Positions 28,202 to 36,722 of a stretch of DNA of 64,000 nucleotides are shown here, piece by piece. The translations under genes were made by a program, and so were the position numbers. Within the stretch, counting starts at the first letter, position 1, and each line of letters starts with the position of its first letter. Source of the stretch: an uncultured Erysipelotrichaceae bacterium (GTDB lineage Bacteria > Bacillota_I > Bacilli_A > Erysipelotrichales > Erysipelotrichaceae); contig CADBEA010000003.1 in assembly GCA_902793635.1 (NCBI GenBank), positions 22,957 through 86,956 on the forward strand, given 5' to 3'. Below the pieces are notes generated by a model. That model worked only from the letters and a program-made list of their open reading frames with translations. It was not told the DNA's origin and ran no database searches.

Positions 28202-29042
28202 TACTTTTCGATGATTTTGTAATGTTTCATGGCTTTTTCAATGCCGCCCTGACTGATATCGTCTGTGACAAAGTCGGCAATGGCCTTCAGTTCTTCCGCA
28301 CCGTTGCCCATGCAGATGCCGTGCTGTACCTCTTTCAGGATCATCGCGTCATTCATCGAATCCCCGAAGGCATAGGTATCTTTCATGTCCCCGCCCAGCA
28401 TGGTGACCAGCTGTCTGGCACCGCTGCCTTTGGTTACGCCTCTGGCTGTCACTTCGCCGGTACAGATACCGCCGCGGCCGTAGGATGCGCTGGTGGAAAT
28501 GTATTCCAGTCTTTCATCGAGGTGTTCCATAAAGTCGTTTTCCTCGATATAGGACGGGAATTCCACATCACAGGAGAGGATCGGCTCGTCCGGTTCTCTT
28601 TCTGAGAGTCGTTTCAGACCGGCTTTTTCAGCCATCTGTTTTCCACATCGTCCGCATCCGGTGAAATCCCGGCATAACCGCAGAACAGATCGAAGGTGAC
28701 GTCACTGGCATATCCCCAGTCTTTTGACCAGGGACAGAAATTGCCATGATACTGCCGCATGACGATATCTTCCAGCTTTCGCACCAGCTCTTCTTCGATT
28801 GGAAAGAAGACCGGTTCATGGCCGGTCAGTTCGATGCCGGCACCATCCGCGTAAACGTAACCATCGAAGTCGTCGCCCATATACTTTTCAATGCCTTTGC
28901 GGTTGCGGCCGGAAGCGATAAAACAGCCATAGCCGTTCTCTCTTGCCTTCTTCAGCAAATCCCTGACATCCTCTTCGATTTCATTGGTACGGGGTGAATC
29001 CACCAGGGTGCCGTCTATGTCAAAAAAGAGATAGCCTTTCAT
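28198..29042 (-). pseudogene. HAD-family (Cof-type) phosphatase split by a -1 frameshift
   Basis: Two overlapping frames together make one HAD protein of normal length (about 275 residues). The first (29042-28614) has the nucleophile motif FFDIDGTLVD and ends in DVENRWLKKPV. The second (from 28635) supplies the cap end and the C-terminal motifs KGSGARQL, GDSMNDAMI and GNGAEELK. The frames cross near the run GAAAAAG at about 28618-28624. Options are a real frameshift mutation, a sequencing error, or low-level programmed slippage; the heptamer is only a partial match to a slippery site. The 5' end overlaps the double phosphatase gene by four bases (ATGA). Confidence 0.75.
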
Positions 29043-30286
29043 TCTTCTTCCTCATGCATGAGCTTTTCATAGGTAAAGGTGCCGTTCTGCCAGCTGAAGC
29101 GGAACATGCCGCAGTTGCCGGCCGGATTCTTTCCTGCTTCATTTGCCTTCTGATACAGTTCTTCTTTATGGATACCGAACAGATACTGCAGCAGTACCAT
29201 ATACAGATCACCATGCGACACCAGCAGAATTGTATCGCCGTCTTTCGCGGCATCAATACTGTCACGCAGAAAAGCATGAAGCCGCTTCTTCAGATCTTCA
29301 TAGTCTTCGCCCTTTACCTTTGACCAGTCATTCAGCATATGCATCGGATAGATGGTATCCCAGATGCCTTCATATTTCTGACTCTCCAGATCGCCGAAGC
29401 AGACTTCCCGCAGACGTTTGTCCGGGATGGCCGTAAGGCCATGTCCTTTCAGCAGGATCTCAGCGGTATCTCTGGTCCGTTCCGTACTGGAGACATAGGC
29501 ACAGTCAAAATGCATATCCTTCAATTTCTTCGCCCGCTCTTCCGCCTGCCGGATCCCTTTTTCCGTCAGCGGACTGTCGCAGTATCCCTGCAGACGCTTC
29601 TGGACGTTGAAAACCGTTTCGCCATGGCGGACATAGACAAAATGAACCGTCTTATCTTCGCAGATGCGGAATTCCTGTGCTGTCTGCGGTTCCGATAACA
29701 GTCGGTAAACGCCGTCTTCATACGTGAACACCGCGATTCCGCAGTTGGGAATAAACGGCTTTTTCTCGCTGTGTTTGCGGGCAATGTATTCCTGCTGGTC
29801 AATGTTGATAAAGTGTGTCTTGAGCAGATGAGCGAAGAATGAACCGTGGCTGACCATCAGCACCGTATCCCCGTCTTCGCATGCCGACAGCATTCTGGCA
29901 AAGCCTTGATCCGCCCGCTCTATGAACAGCGGCACGTTCTCACCGCCGATGTCCGTCCAGTCGTCTTCGATCCGGTGCGGCTGGATCAGGGAATAATAAC
30001 GGTCGATCGGTTCGCCGTCCAGTTCGCCGAAGTCAAATTCTTTCAGTTCCTTCAGGCAGACCGGCTCGTTGTCGTGATAGCGGCAGATCATCTGGGCTGT
30101 ATCCCAGGCTCTTTCACTCGATGAGCAGAAGACATGATCAAAATGCACATGTCTGAGAACCGATGCCGTCTCCTCTGCCTGCTCAATGCCTTTGACAGTC
30201 AGCGGACTGTCGCATTTTCCCTGCATGATGCGCAAATCGTTGAACAGTGTTTCGCCATGTCTGACGTAGTAAAAAGTAACTTTCAT
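29039..30286 (-). CDS. Two histidine phosphatase domains fused in one protein
   Basis: 415 residues consisting of two complete phosphoglycerate-mutase-like domains in tandem. Copy one begins YYVRHGETLFN (about residue 6) and copy two YVRHGETVFN (about 218). Both also have the Q-G-x-CDSPLT segment, an S-S-x-ER-x-x-DTA box and a second catalytic His (VSHGSF, VSHGDL). Both active sites look intact. Each domain probably dephosphorylates small metabolites. The gene is three bases behind one HAD gene and overlaps another, so the operon encodes up to four phosphatase active sites. Confidence 0.88.
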   Translation of the reverse strand: MKVTFYYVRHGETLFNDLRIMQGKCDSPLTVKGIEQAEETASVLRHVHFDHVFCSSSERAWDTAQMICRYHDNEPVCLKELKEFDFGELDGEPIDRYYSLIQPHRIEDDWTDIGGENVPLFIERADQGFARMLSACEDGDTVLMVSHGSFFAHLLKTHFINIDQQEYIARKHSEKKPFIPNCGIAVFTYEDGVYRLLSEPQTAQEFRICEDKTVHFVYVRHGETVFNVQKRLQGYCDSPLTEKGIRQAEERAKKLKDMHFDCAYVSSTERTRDTAEILLKGHGLTAIPDKRLREVCFGDLESQKYEGIWDTIYPMHMLNDWSKVKGEDYEDLKKRLHAFLRDSIDAAKDGDTILLVSHGDLYMVLLQYLFGIHKEELYQKANEAGKNPAGNCGMFRFSWQNGTFTYEKLMHEEEE

Positions 30287-30289
30287 CTT

Positions 30290-31051
30290 TTATATCAGTC
30301 CGTAATGTTTCAGTCCGTTGTAAACGCCGTCTTTGTCAATGTCGTCGGTGACATATTCCGCCGCCGCCTTTGTTTCCGGTACGGCATTGCCCATGGCGAC
30401 GCCATGGCCAGCCGCTTCCAGCATGCATACGTCATTGACCCCGTCACCGAACGCATAGGTATCGTCGATCGCGACACCGAGTTTTTCCGCCACATGAACA
30501 AGCGCGGTTCCCTTGTCGACTCCGAGCACGGTAATATCGGCACTCGGATGCGGGCCGTGCGGATTGACAAGCGCGACACCTTCCAGGGCTTTGCGCATGA
30601 CATTCACCCGGTCAGCACTGACCATGTAAATATCCAGGGAATAGGCTGTCATATTGTCGCGGATCCCGTTTTTGACAAAGCCCGGATCCTGCACCGAAGC
30701 CATTACCTCAAAACCTTTGGGATTGCCGCCGTACCAGCCTTCTTCCAGACCGAGGAAACAATACCCGCCATCCACCGCTTCCAGACGGTCCATCAGATCA
30801 CGGATCTGATCCTGATCGAGCGGATGAGCATAGAGGATTTCACTGTCCCGGACGGCCAGGCGGCCGTTGCAGCAGATAAAACCGTCTGCGTATCTGCCGA
30901 AGTTCTTCTGGGCATACACGGGATTGCGGCCGGTGCAGATAAATACCAGATTGCCGTTGGCCCGCAGCTGCCGCAAACCTTCTTCGGCGCTGGCCGGTAC
31001 ATTCTTGCCGTGTGCCAGGGTGCCGTCAATATCAAAAAACACGAGTTTCAT
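30290..31051 (-). CDS. HAD-family (Cof-type) phosphatase
   Basis: 253 residues. HAD motif I is FFDIDGTLAHG, motif II FICTGRNPVY, Lys motif VDKGTAL and motif III/IV FGDGVNDVCML. A C2 cap lies in the middle. Such enzymes dephosphorylate sugar phosphates, FMN or PLP; the substrate cannot be set from sequence. It is first of the phosphatase operon and its ribosome site is AAGGAGAT. Confidence 0.88.
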   Translation of the reverse strand: MKLVFFDIDGTLAHGKNVPASAEEGLRQLRANGNLVFICTGRNPVYAQKNFGRYADGFICCNGRLAVRDSEILYAHPLDQDQIRDLMDRLEAVDGGYCFLGLEEGWYGGNPKGFEVMASVQDPGFVKNGIRDNMTAYSLDIYMVSADRVNVMRKALEGVALVNPHGPHPSADITVLGVDKGTALVHVAEKLGVAIDDTYAFGDGVNDVCMLEAAGHGVAMGNAVPETKAAAEYVTDDIDKDGVYNGLKHYGLI

Positions 31052-31171
31052 AATTCCAGTATCTCCTTATTCCCATGATACCAAAAGAAAGCACCATGAT
31101 GTGTTTCTTCCCTTCCCAAAAGGATATCATGGTACAGTTATTACGTTATTGATCAGGAGGTTTTCATCAAC

Positions 31172-31582
31172 ATGAGCGTTGCAGTCAGATATTATACAAA
31201 AACCGGCAATACAAAACGGCTCGCGGAAGCCGTCGCTGCCGCCCTGGGAGTCGAGGCTCTGCCTCTTTCCGAACCGATCAGCGAACCGGTCGATCTGCTT
31301 TTCCTGGGAAATTCCTATTACGCTTTCACGATCGATCCGGAAGTCCGCGCCTTTATCCAGACACTGGACAAAAACAAAGTCGGCAAAATCGTCAATTTCG
31401 GTTCCGCCGCCATGCTCAACTCGACCTTGAAGAAGGTCAAAGCTGAAGCAAGCAAAGTCGGCATCCCGGTGGATGATCGAGAATTCCACTGCAAGGGTGA
31501 ATTCAAAGGCATCCATAAAGGCAAGCCGGACGCCGAGGACCTGAAAGCCGCGGCTGCTTTCGCCCGATCCATCGTCGCTTAA
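31172..31582 (+). CDS. Short flavodoxin-like protein
   Basis: 136 residues. The FMN phosphate loop is YYTKTGNTKRLAEA near the N-terminus, followed by FLGNSYYAFTIDPEV and NFGSAAML, as in short flavodoxin-family proteins. It would bind FMN and pass single electrons. AGGAGG precedes the start. It is monocistronic, divergent from the phosphatase operon, and ends in a strong terminator. Confidence 0.82.
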   Translation: MSVAVRYYTKTGNTKRLAEAVAAALGVEALPLSEPISEPVDLLFLGNSYYAFTIDPEVRAFIQTLDKNKVGKIVNFGSAAMLNSTLKKVKAEASKVGIPVDDREFHCKGEFKGIHKGKPDAEDLKAAAAFARSIVA

Positions 31583-31588
31583 CCGATT

Positions 31589-31615
31589 CTCTTCCGCATC
31601 TGCGGAAGAGTTTTT
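31589..31615 (+). terminator. Terminator after the flavodoxin-like gene
   Basis: A ten-pair perfect stem CTCTTCCGCA / TGCGGAAGAG with a two-base loop (opened to four in RNA) and five T. Confidence 0.9.
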
Positions 31616-31618
31616 CTT

Positions 31619-31648
31619 ATAATAAAACAGCCTGCTCAGAGGCTGTTT
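31619..31648 (-). terminator. Terminator after the uridine-kinase-like gene
   Basis: AAACAGCC / GGCTGTTT with an eight-base loop abuts the stop codon; the minus-strand tail is TTATTATAAG. Confidence 0.7.
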
Positions 31649-32214
31649 CAGCTGTTATCCGCCCGTAGTATGATATCCGCCTGTTGATAGATCTGATATG
31701 CCTGGAAATACATTTCCTCCAGCGGGATCCATTTCGTTTTAAACATTTCCAGTTTTTCCGGATTCCGTTTCCGCAGCCTTTCCAGCTGTGTGAGGGGATC
31801 AATATCGATTGCCACGTTCAGATCATAGTACGTCCGAAGATCCGGCCGCTGGCTGTAGCTGCCTTCAATTACTGTGACGGCTCGCTGTGGCACCTCGATC
31901 GGTGTATCTGACAGACGCATCACATTACAGTCAAACGGGATATAGGAAAACGGCACGCCTTTGGCAAGCGGTATCAGCACTTCACTCAGAAACCGTTCAT
32001 GATCCACGTTCTCGCCGGGCGTCGCATAACGCTCCGGCGTGCGCTGCTCCATGCGCAGGAAAAAATCATCCATGTGGATCAGTGCTCCCTGCCACTCGTC
32101 CGCCAGTTTTTTTCCGAAGGTGGACTTGCCGGAAGCACAGCGTCCGTCGATCGAAACAATGCATCTGCCTTTTTCATTAAGGATCTGCCGGATCCTTTTA
32201 TTCACTTCTTCCAT
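31648..32214 (-). CDS. Uridine-kinase-like P-loop kinase
   Basis: 188 residues. The Walker A motif is SIDGRCASGKST near residue 22. HMDDFFL resembles the substrate-binding Asp region of the uridine kinase/phosphoribulokinase superfamily, as does VIEGSYSQRPDL. Related short proteins phosphorylate nucleosides or other small alcohols; the substrate here is unknown. No signal or membrane helix. It lies alone, divergent from the CwlO-like gene. Confidence 0.8.
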   Translation of the reverse strand: MEEVNKRIRQILNEKGRCIVSIDGRCASGKSTFGKKLADEWQGALIHMDDFFLRMEQRTPERYATPGENVDHERFLSEVLIPLAKGVPFSYIPFDCNVMRLSDTPIEVPQRAVTVIEGSYSQRPDLRTYYDLNVAIDIDPLTQLERLRKRNPEKLEMFKTKWIPLEEMYFQAYQIYQQADIILRADNS

Positions 32215-32540
32215 CTGTAACGTTCTCCGTCTTCTTTTAACAGTTATATCATATGTTTCCCCGACAATGAGAAAAGACCCCGTCGGGTCTTTCTCTTTCT
32301 AATTTATAAGGGGATAGAAATCACTGATTGACTGCTAAGGGGGAGCATTCTCTCAGGCAGACCTTTTTATCTGCATCTTTAATGTACACGTTGACTGTCG
32401 GTCAAATATGTAATAATTATGGAAAATTATGTGATACATGAAAACGCTCTCATTTTCTGCTGTAAAAAACAAGAATCTGCCGTTCATATTGCAACTCTTC
32501 CCCTTCTGATGAACATATCTCCGTCTTTTCACTTACATGT
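32215..32540. other. Divergent gap with an orphan terminator and a candidate small RNA
   Basis: Between the kinase gene and the CwlO-like gene there are about 360 bases. They hold the hairpin AAAGACCC-CGTC-GGGTCTTT (32273-32292) with T-rich flanks on both strands, and a second hairpin GCAGA...TCTGC near 32358-32377. A TTGACC box lies on the minus strand near 32405. TGTAAT-N5-TGGAAA at 32409-32425 resembles a WalR box with one mismatch in its second half. A small RNA on the minus strand ending at the hairpin is possible. No coding frame was found. Confidence 0.4.
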
Positions 32541-32548
32541 GATATAAT
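32541..32548 (+). promoter_or_regulatory. Extended -10 promoter of the CwlO-like gene
   Basis: TGATATAAT reads at 32540-32548, giving a start near 32555 and a 21-base leader with GAGG before the ATG at 32576. The -35 region is not conserved. Confidence 0.65.
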
Positions 32549-32575
32549 TCAAACTACATGATTGAGGTTATCAAT

Positions 32576-34015
32576 ATGAAAAAAGTATCTGTCTTCATAT
32601 TAAGTATATGTCTGGCCCTGCTGCTGTGCCCCGTCAGGCAGGTCTATGCCGACGACCCCGACTTCAGTGATACCGACTACTGGAACAATCTCTGTACATC
32701 CAGAGATCTCAGTGACGCGGAACAGGAAGCCTGTGAAGCCTATTCGGAATACCTGAAGAATTCCAGCAGTACCCTGAACGACCAGCTGGAAGCACTGCGT
32801 GCCCAGCAGGAAGATATTAAAAACAATATCGCCGAATACGGCATGAAGATTCAGGATTATCAGGGACAGATCGATTCCAAGCAGATCGAGATCAACAACA
32901 TGGTTGCCCAGATCGAAGCCAAGCAGAAGGAAATCGAAGCCAAACAGCTGGAGATCGAAGCCAAGCAGAAGGAAATCGACGAAACCCAGGCGCAGATCGA
33001 TGCCGCCAACGAAAAGATCAAGACCCGTATGGAGATCTCCCAGTCTTCCATGCGTCTCAACAAGTTCACGGACATCCTGATGGGTGCCGACAGTTTTGAA
33101 GAATTCCTGCGTATTTCCAATGGCTTAAGTGCCATTTCCCAGTATGACCAGAAGATCCTTGATGACATGAAGGAACTGCGCGCCAAGCTCAATTCCCAGC
33201 GTGAGGAAATGGAAGTCGCCAAGGCGGAACTGCAGGCGGAAGAAGAAGAGATGGAAAACACCAAACAGATGCTGGAAGAACAGCAGAATTCCATCATCCT
33301 GATGCAGGAAGAGGTCAAGCTCGTCAGAGCCGCTGCCATGGAAGAAGAAGCCAAGATCAGAAGCCAGTCGGAACAGGTCGCCAGCAATATTGCCGAACTG
33401 AACTCGATGATGATCGAACTGGCCCGCGCCGGGCAGCTTGACGACGCGATCATTACCACCAACGGCTGGACCTACCCGGTACCGGGCGCTTACCGCAGTG
33501 CCGGCACATGGTCCTATGACGGCTACGGTGCATATCCGCACCTTGGCTATGACTTTGCGGCAACTGTCGGAACAACCATCGTCGCAGTCGGCAACGGTGT
33601 CATCCTCGCTTCAGCCAACGGCTGTCCGACATACGGCTACCTCGGCAACTGGTGCGGCACTGCCCAAGGCGGCGCGGCCGGCGGCGGCAACCAGGTCTAT
33701 GAACTGACCGTCGTCAACGGCTCCCTCTACGGTGTCTGCTACTGCCACATGATGCTTGACTCACCGATCGCGGCAGGAACTGTCGTTTCCGCCGGTGACT
33801 ATGTCGGCCGGGTCGGCTCAGCCGGCAACAGTACCGGACCGCACTGCCACGTCGAAATCATGTACCTGGGAGACGGCTCCGACTTCTCCTATTATGCCCA
33901 GCACTGGAACGGTGACTTCTCGTTCGGATGCGGCTGGGTCGGATGGGATAGAAAGTGTGATGCCGGTTACGGTGCTCCCTGCCGTATCCGTCCGGAAACA
34001 GTATTCGGATATTAA
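32576..34015 (+). CDS. CwlO-like peptidoglycan hydrolase with M23 peptidase domain
   Basis: 479 residues. The ATG at 32576 (MKKVSVF) is preferred over 32558 because GAGG lies eight bases upstream. A signal peptide ends around VYADD. A long coiled coil (about 55-290, with repeats such as IEAKQKEIEAKQ) is followed by an M23/LytM domain: zinc ligands H in HLGYDFAA (near 322) and the HCHVE pair (near 423). The coiled coil is like that of CwlO/PcsB proteins, which are activated by FtsEX at the membrane; FtsEX is not in this window. It would cut peptide cross-links in the wall. Extra Cys in the catalytic domain are notable for an exported protein. Confidence 0.9.
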   Translation: MKKVSVFILSICLALLLCPVRQVYADDPDFSDTDYWNNLCTSRDLSDAEQEACEAYSEYLKNSSSTLNDQLEALRAQQEDIKNNIAEYGMKIQDYQGQIDSKQIEINNMVAQIEAKQKEIEAKQLEIEAKQKEIDETQAQIDAANEKIKTRMEISQSSMRLNKFTDILMGADSFEEFLRISNGLSAISQYDQKILDDMKELRAKLNSQREEMEVAKAELQAEEEEMENTKQMLEEQQNSIILMQEEVKLVRAAAMEEEAKIRSQSEQVASNIAELNSMMIELARAGQLDDAIITTNGWTYPVPGAYRSAGTWSYDGYGAYPHLGYDFAATVGTTIVAVGNGVILASANGCPTYGYLGNWCGTAQGGAAGGGNQVYELTVVNGSLYGVCYCHMMLDSPIAAGTVVSAGDYVGRVGSAGNSTGPHCHVEIMYLGDGSDFSYYAQHWNGDFSFGCGWVGWDRKCDAGYGAPCRIRPETVFGY

Positions 34016-34022
34016 TAAAAAC

Positions 34023-34062
34023 AGAGATTGTATTCAATATGAGTACAATCTCTTTTCTTTTT
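34023..34062. terminator. Bidirectional terminator between converging genes
   Basis: The ten-pair stem AGAGATTGTA / TACAATCTCT has an 11-base loop, T-rich on plus and A-rich before it, so it serves both the CwlO-like gene and the minus-strand gene at 34063. Confidence 0.85.
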
Positions 34063-34533
34063 CTAATACGGCTGGTTGCTGTTTTCTTCTTCCATGACGA
34101 GGAAGGATCGGTACTGTCTGTCCAGTTCTTCCTTTGCCTGTTTCGCTTTGGCTTCCGCCCTGGCATCCGCCATTTCATCTTCCGGCAGGATCTCCATGAT
34201 GATCCGCATCGTATCGGTGAATTCCGGCAGGATCTTCATCAGCTTTTTCTTCACTTTCGGCAGTTCATTAAAGTTCCAGCTGGTTTCCAGTTTCATGTAG
34301 TTTTCCATGATCGTATTGAGGAACGGCAGATATCTGTCATACAGACGGTCCAGTTCACTTTCACCGCTGTCAAACCAATACTGCAGATCACGCAGATCGC
34401 GGAACTGCCGGATGAGAACTTCCAGTTTTTCCCGGACTTCCTTGTCGTAGATCTTTTCTTTCGCTTCTTCGAGATAATAGATGTATTCGGCAGCCTGCTT
34501 CATATGCAGGTCTTTTTTCTCTTCCTGATTCAT
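34063..34533 (-). CDS. Helical protein, possibly XpaC-like
   Basis: 156 residues, all helical and highly charged, with no signal or membrane helix. The central part (RYLPFLNTIMENYMKLETSW followed by LMKILPEFTDTMRII) resembles the helical core of XpaC-type toxic-anion-resistance partner proteins, but the match is by eye only. It overlaps the 5'-nucleotidase-type gene by four bases (ATGA), so the two are made together. Confidence 0.55.
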   Translation of the reverse strand: MNQEEKKDLHMKQAAEYIYYLEEAKEKIYDKEVREKLEVLIRQFRDLRDLQYWFDSGESELDRLYDRYLPFLNTIMENYMKLETSWNFNELPKVKKKLMKILPEFTDTMRIIMEILPEDEMADARAEAKAKQAKEELDRQYRSFLVMEEENSNQPY

Positions 34534-35990
34534 TCTTCTATGACCAGCCGTCCTTCCACGTGCGCATCCAGACCGGGATGCAGGCTGAAGTATTCTTCGA
34601 CAATATTGTTGACAGAGCTCATCACGACCCGCGGTGTCATATTATTTTTGACTTCTTCCAGCGGCACGCCGAGGAATTCGTCAAAGTTCTTGTAATGATA
34701 TGTCTGCATACAGATGCGCAGACGCTGATCGCCGGTAATCGGTTTTCCGTTGAAGGCGAATTCCTCCAGACTGTGGGTGCTCTTGCGGTAGCGGATCCGC
34801 ACACCCTTGGAGAACTGATAGAACTCAGTATGGCCTTCCCACGCTTCATCACGCAGGATATGCAGAACCATGCGGCGGAACTGCTCACCGGTCACTTCCA
34901 GCATCCATGCTTCATCATCGAACGGCGTATTCTCCAGCATGTCCTGGTATTCCACGATCGGTCCCAGTTCCTTTTTGCGGATCGCACCGGAGCCGAACAT
35001 CATGATGTCAAAGGAACTCTCATCCTGCAGCATGTCCGCGTAAAGATTGCCGAGTTCAGTTTCCTGGATACGGGAAGGATGGGTCAGTTTCCGCTTCAGA
35101 CGGGTCAGAATGCGGCGGTATTTGACATCCGTCTCACTCTGATAGCGGCGCAGCAGTTCTTCCATGACTTCATCTTTTTCCGCTGTCTGCTCATTGATCG
35201 GCACAAACTGCCAGGCATAGCTGCGGATGCGGTGCCGCCAGGTGTCATAGTCAATATCGAAACGGCCGATATGGGAAGTGCCGCTGCCTGCCTGAACGAT
35301 CGGTATGCCGTTGATGATTTCCGGCTTTTCCATTTCCGTATGGGAATGGCCGCCGATGATCAGATCCACACCCCATCGCGGATCCATGTATTCCGCCAGC
35401 TTCCGGTCTTCTTCAATACCGATATGCGTTAACAGGATCGTCAGGTCAGTCTTCGATGTCCGGTAGTTGTCGCAGATGATACCGACTTCCCGGGAAGCTT
35501 CCATGACATCGACAAAGGTGCCGATGATCTTTTCATTCCTGGTCACTGACAGCACTTCTTCCGTCAGGATACCGATCAGCAGGATGCGGATCCCGTCCAC
35601 TTCCAGATTCATATATGGCATGAACAGACGGGCGTTATTCATTGTCACGAACATATTGGCGTTGATAATCGGAAACATCGCGCATTTTTCCAGAAACAGC
35701 AGATGCGCCAGACCGTAGTCAACTTCATGATTGCCGATGGTCGCGGCATCGGGGTTGAGAACATTGATCAGATCGATCGTCGAAAGTCCCATGTATTCAG
35801 AATCGATGATCGACCCGCGGAACATGTCGCCGGCCATCAGATATACCGTGTTCGCCTGTTCGCTGCGCACTTTGTTCACATAGCCGCTCAGCCGGACCAG
35901 ACCGCCGGTCTCACCGTCTTCGGTTGTCTTGGGCAGAAAGTCACCATGCAGGTCGTTGCTGTGGAGGATCGTCAGTTTTTTGATGGCCAT
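34530..35990 (-). CDS. UshA-family metallophosphatase (5'-nucleotidase type), cytosolic
   Basis: 486 residues from the ATG at 35990, chosen because AAAGGAGA lies before it. The dimetal centre motifs are present in order: SNDLHGDF, AGDMFRGS, TIGNHEVDYG and GGHSHTE. The C-terminal 5'-nucleotidase domain runs from about 310 to 486. There is no signal peptide, unlike periplasmic or wall-anchored UshA proteins, so it acts in the cytosol, probably on nucleotides or cyclic nucleotides. It has its own promoter and couples to the helical protein downstream. Confidence 0.87.
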   Translation of the reverse strand: MAIKKLTILHSNDLHGDFLPKTTEDGETGGLVRLSGYVNKVRSEQANTVYLMAGDMFRGSIIDSEYMGLSTIDLINVLNPDAATIGNHEVDYGLAHLLFLEKCAMFPIINANMFVTMNNARLFMPYMNLEVDGIRILLIGILTEEVLSVTRNEKIIGTFVDVMEASREVGIICDNYRTSKTDLTILLTHIGIEEDRKLAEYMDPRWGVDLIIGGHSHTEMEKPEIINGIPIVQAGSGTSHIGRFDIDYDTWRHRIRSYAWQFVPINEQTAEKDEVMEELLRRYQSETDVKYRRILTRLKRKLTHPSRIQETELGNLYADMLQDESSFDIMMFGSGAIRKKELGPIVEYQDMLENTPFDDEAWMLEVTGEQFRRMVLHILRDEAWEGHTEFYQFSKGVRIRYRKSTHSLEEFAFNGKPITGDQRLRICMQTYHYKNFDEFLGVPLEEVKNNMTPRVVMSSVNNIVEEYFSLHPGLDAHVEGRLVIEE

Positions 35991-36024
35991 ACGCCGTCTC
36001 CTTTCCGTCTCTTTTCTCAATTGT

Positions 36025-36053
36025 ATTATATCTGTGCTTATCTTCCGATACAA
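36025..36053 (-). promoter_or_regulatory. Promoter of the UshA-type gene
   Basis: A consensus TATAAT (36030-36025) is 17 bases from TTGTAT (36053-36048). The start is expected near 36018, giving a 28-base leader. Confidence 0.7.
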
Positions 36054-36075
36054 AAAGACAGACCGTCAGGCCTGT
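36052..36075 (-). terminator. Terminator of the CpXC gene
   Basis: ACAGGCC / GGTCTGT (one G-U pair, four-base loop) plus TTTTT on the minus strand. The stop codon sits in the loop, and the T-run overlaps the next promoter. Confidence 0.7.
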
Positions 36076-36713
36076 CCGGATGATTCCATAAACAGCGAGA
36101 TGATCCAGTCACTGTTGATCAGCGGGAATTCCTCTTCATTGACTGCGAAGCGGTCGCTTTCCGCCCGGATCTCTTCCTCGAGAAGATCCATCGGAATCAG
36201 GAAGGAGAGTCCTTTGTCATCAGTGCGCACGTTGATCTTCATAACACCGTCATTGACCCGCTGGTATTCCACCGACGTCACATCAGCCGGATTGCCCCGC
36301 CGATTGTCAATGAACTCAATGAAACTGTCATATTTGGCCAGTTCCACCGCGATATCCGAAACACCGTCCTCGAAGATCTGGATCTTTTCCGTGAACTCCC
36401 GGATCGTCGCGCATCTTCTCAGCTTATATCCCTGTTTCAGCAGAGGTCCGGCAGCCGCCTTCATGATGGACTCTTCCCCGGTATTGGCGGAAAGCCAGAT
36501 CACGAATTTGTTTTTCGGATCAGAATAGACCAGCGGATACTGGACCATGAAATCCGTATGGCAGTGCGGACAGGAATGGCGGAACAGATCACCGCTCAGA
36601 CACGCATCCCGAAGATCAGGATCCTGTTCACTGTTGACACTCTCATAGACTGTGATATCAAACTCCCTGCCGCAGTACGGACAGGTATATTTCAATTCTT
36701 TTGTTCTGCTCAT
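36066..36713 (-). CDS. CpXC-domain protein
   Basis: 215 residues. The N-terminal CpXC domain has two zinc-type pairs, TCPYCGREF and SCPHCHTDF, as expected for the family. The rest is alpha/beta without recognisable catalytic residues. No signal or membrane helix. It lies nine bases behind the unknown gene at 36723 with AAGAGG before the ATG, so they form a two-gene operon. The function of CpXC proteins is unknown. Confidence 0.8.
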   Translation of the reverse strand: MSRTKELKYTCPYCGREFDITVYESVNSEQDPDLRDACLSGDLFRHSCPHCHTDFMVQYPLVYSDPKNKFVIWLSANTGEESIMKAAAGPLLKQGYKLRRCATIREFTEKIQIFEDGVSDIAVELAKYDSFIEFIDNRRGNPADVTSVEYQRVNDGVMKINVRTDDKGLSFLIPMDLLEEEIRAESDRFAVNEEEFPLINSDWIISLFMESSGQA

Positions 36714-36722
36714 AAAACCTCT

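Noticed and set aside
28056..28214. Plus-strand frame of 52 codons, with an internal ATG at 28131-28133 behind AAAGGAG
   Set aside because: It crosses the palindromes and the end of a converging gene and resembles no family; I treat the region as regulatory, though a 26-residue peptide cannot be excluded.
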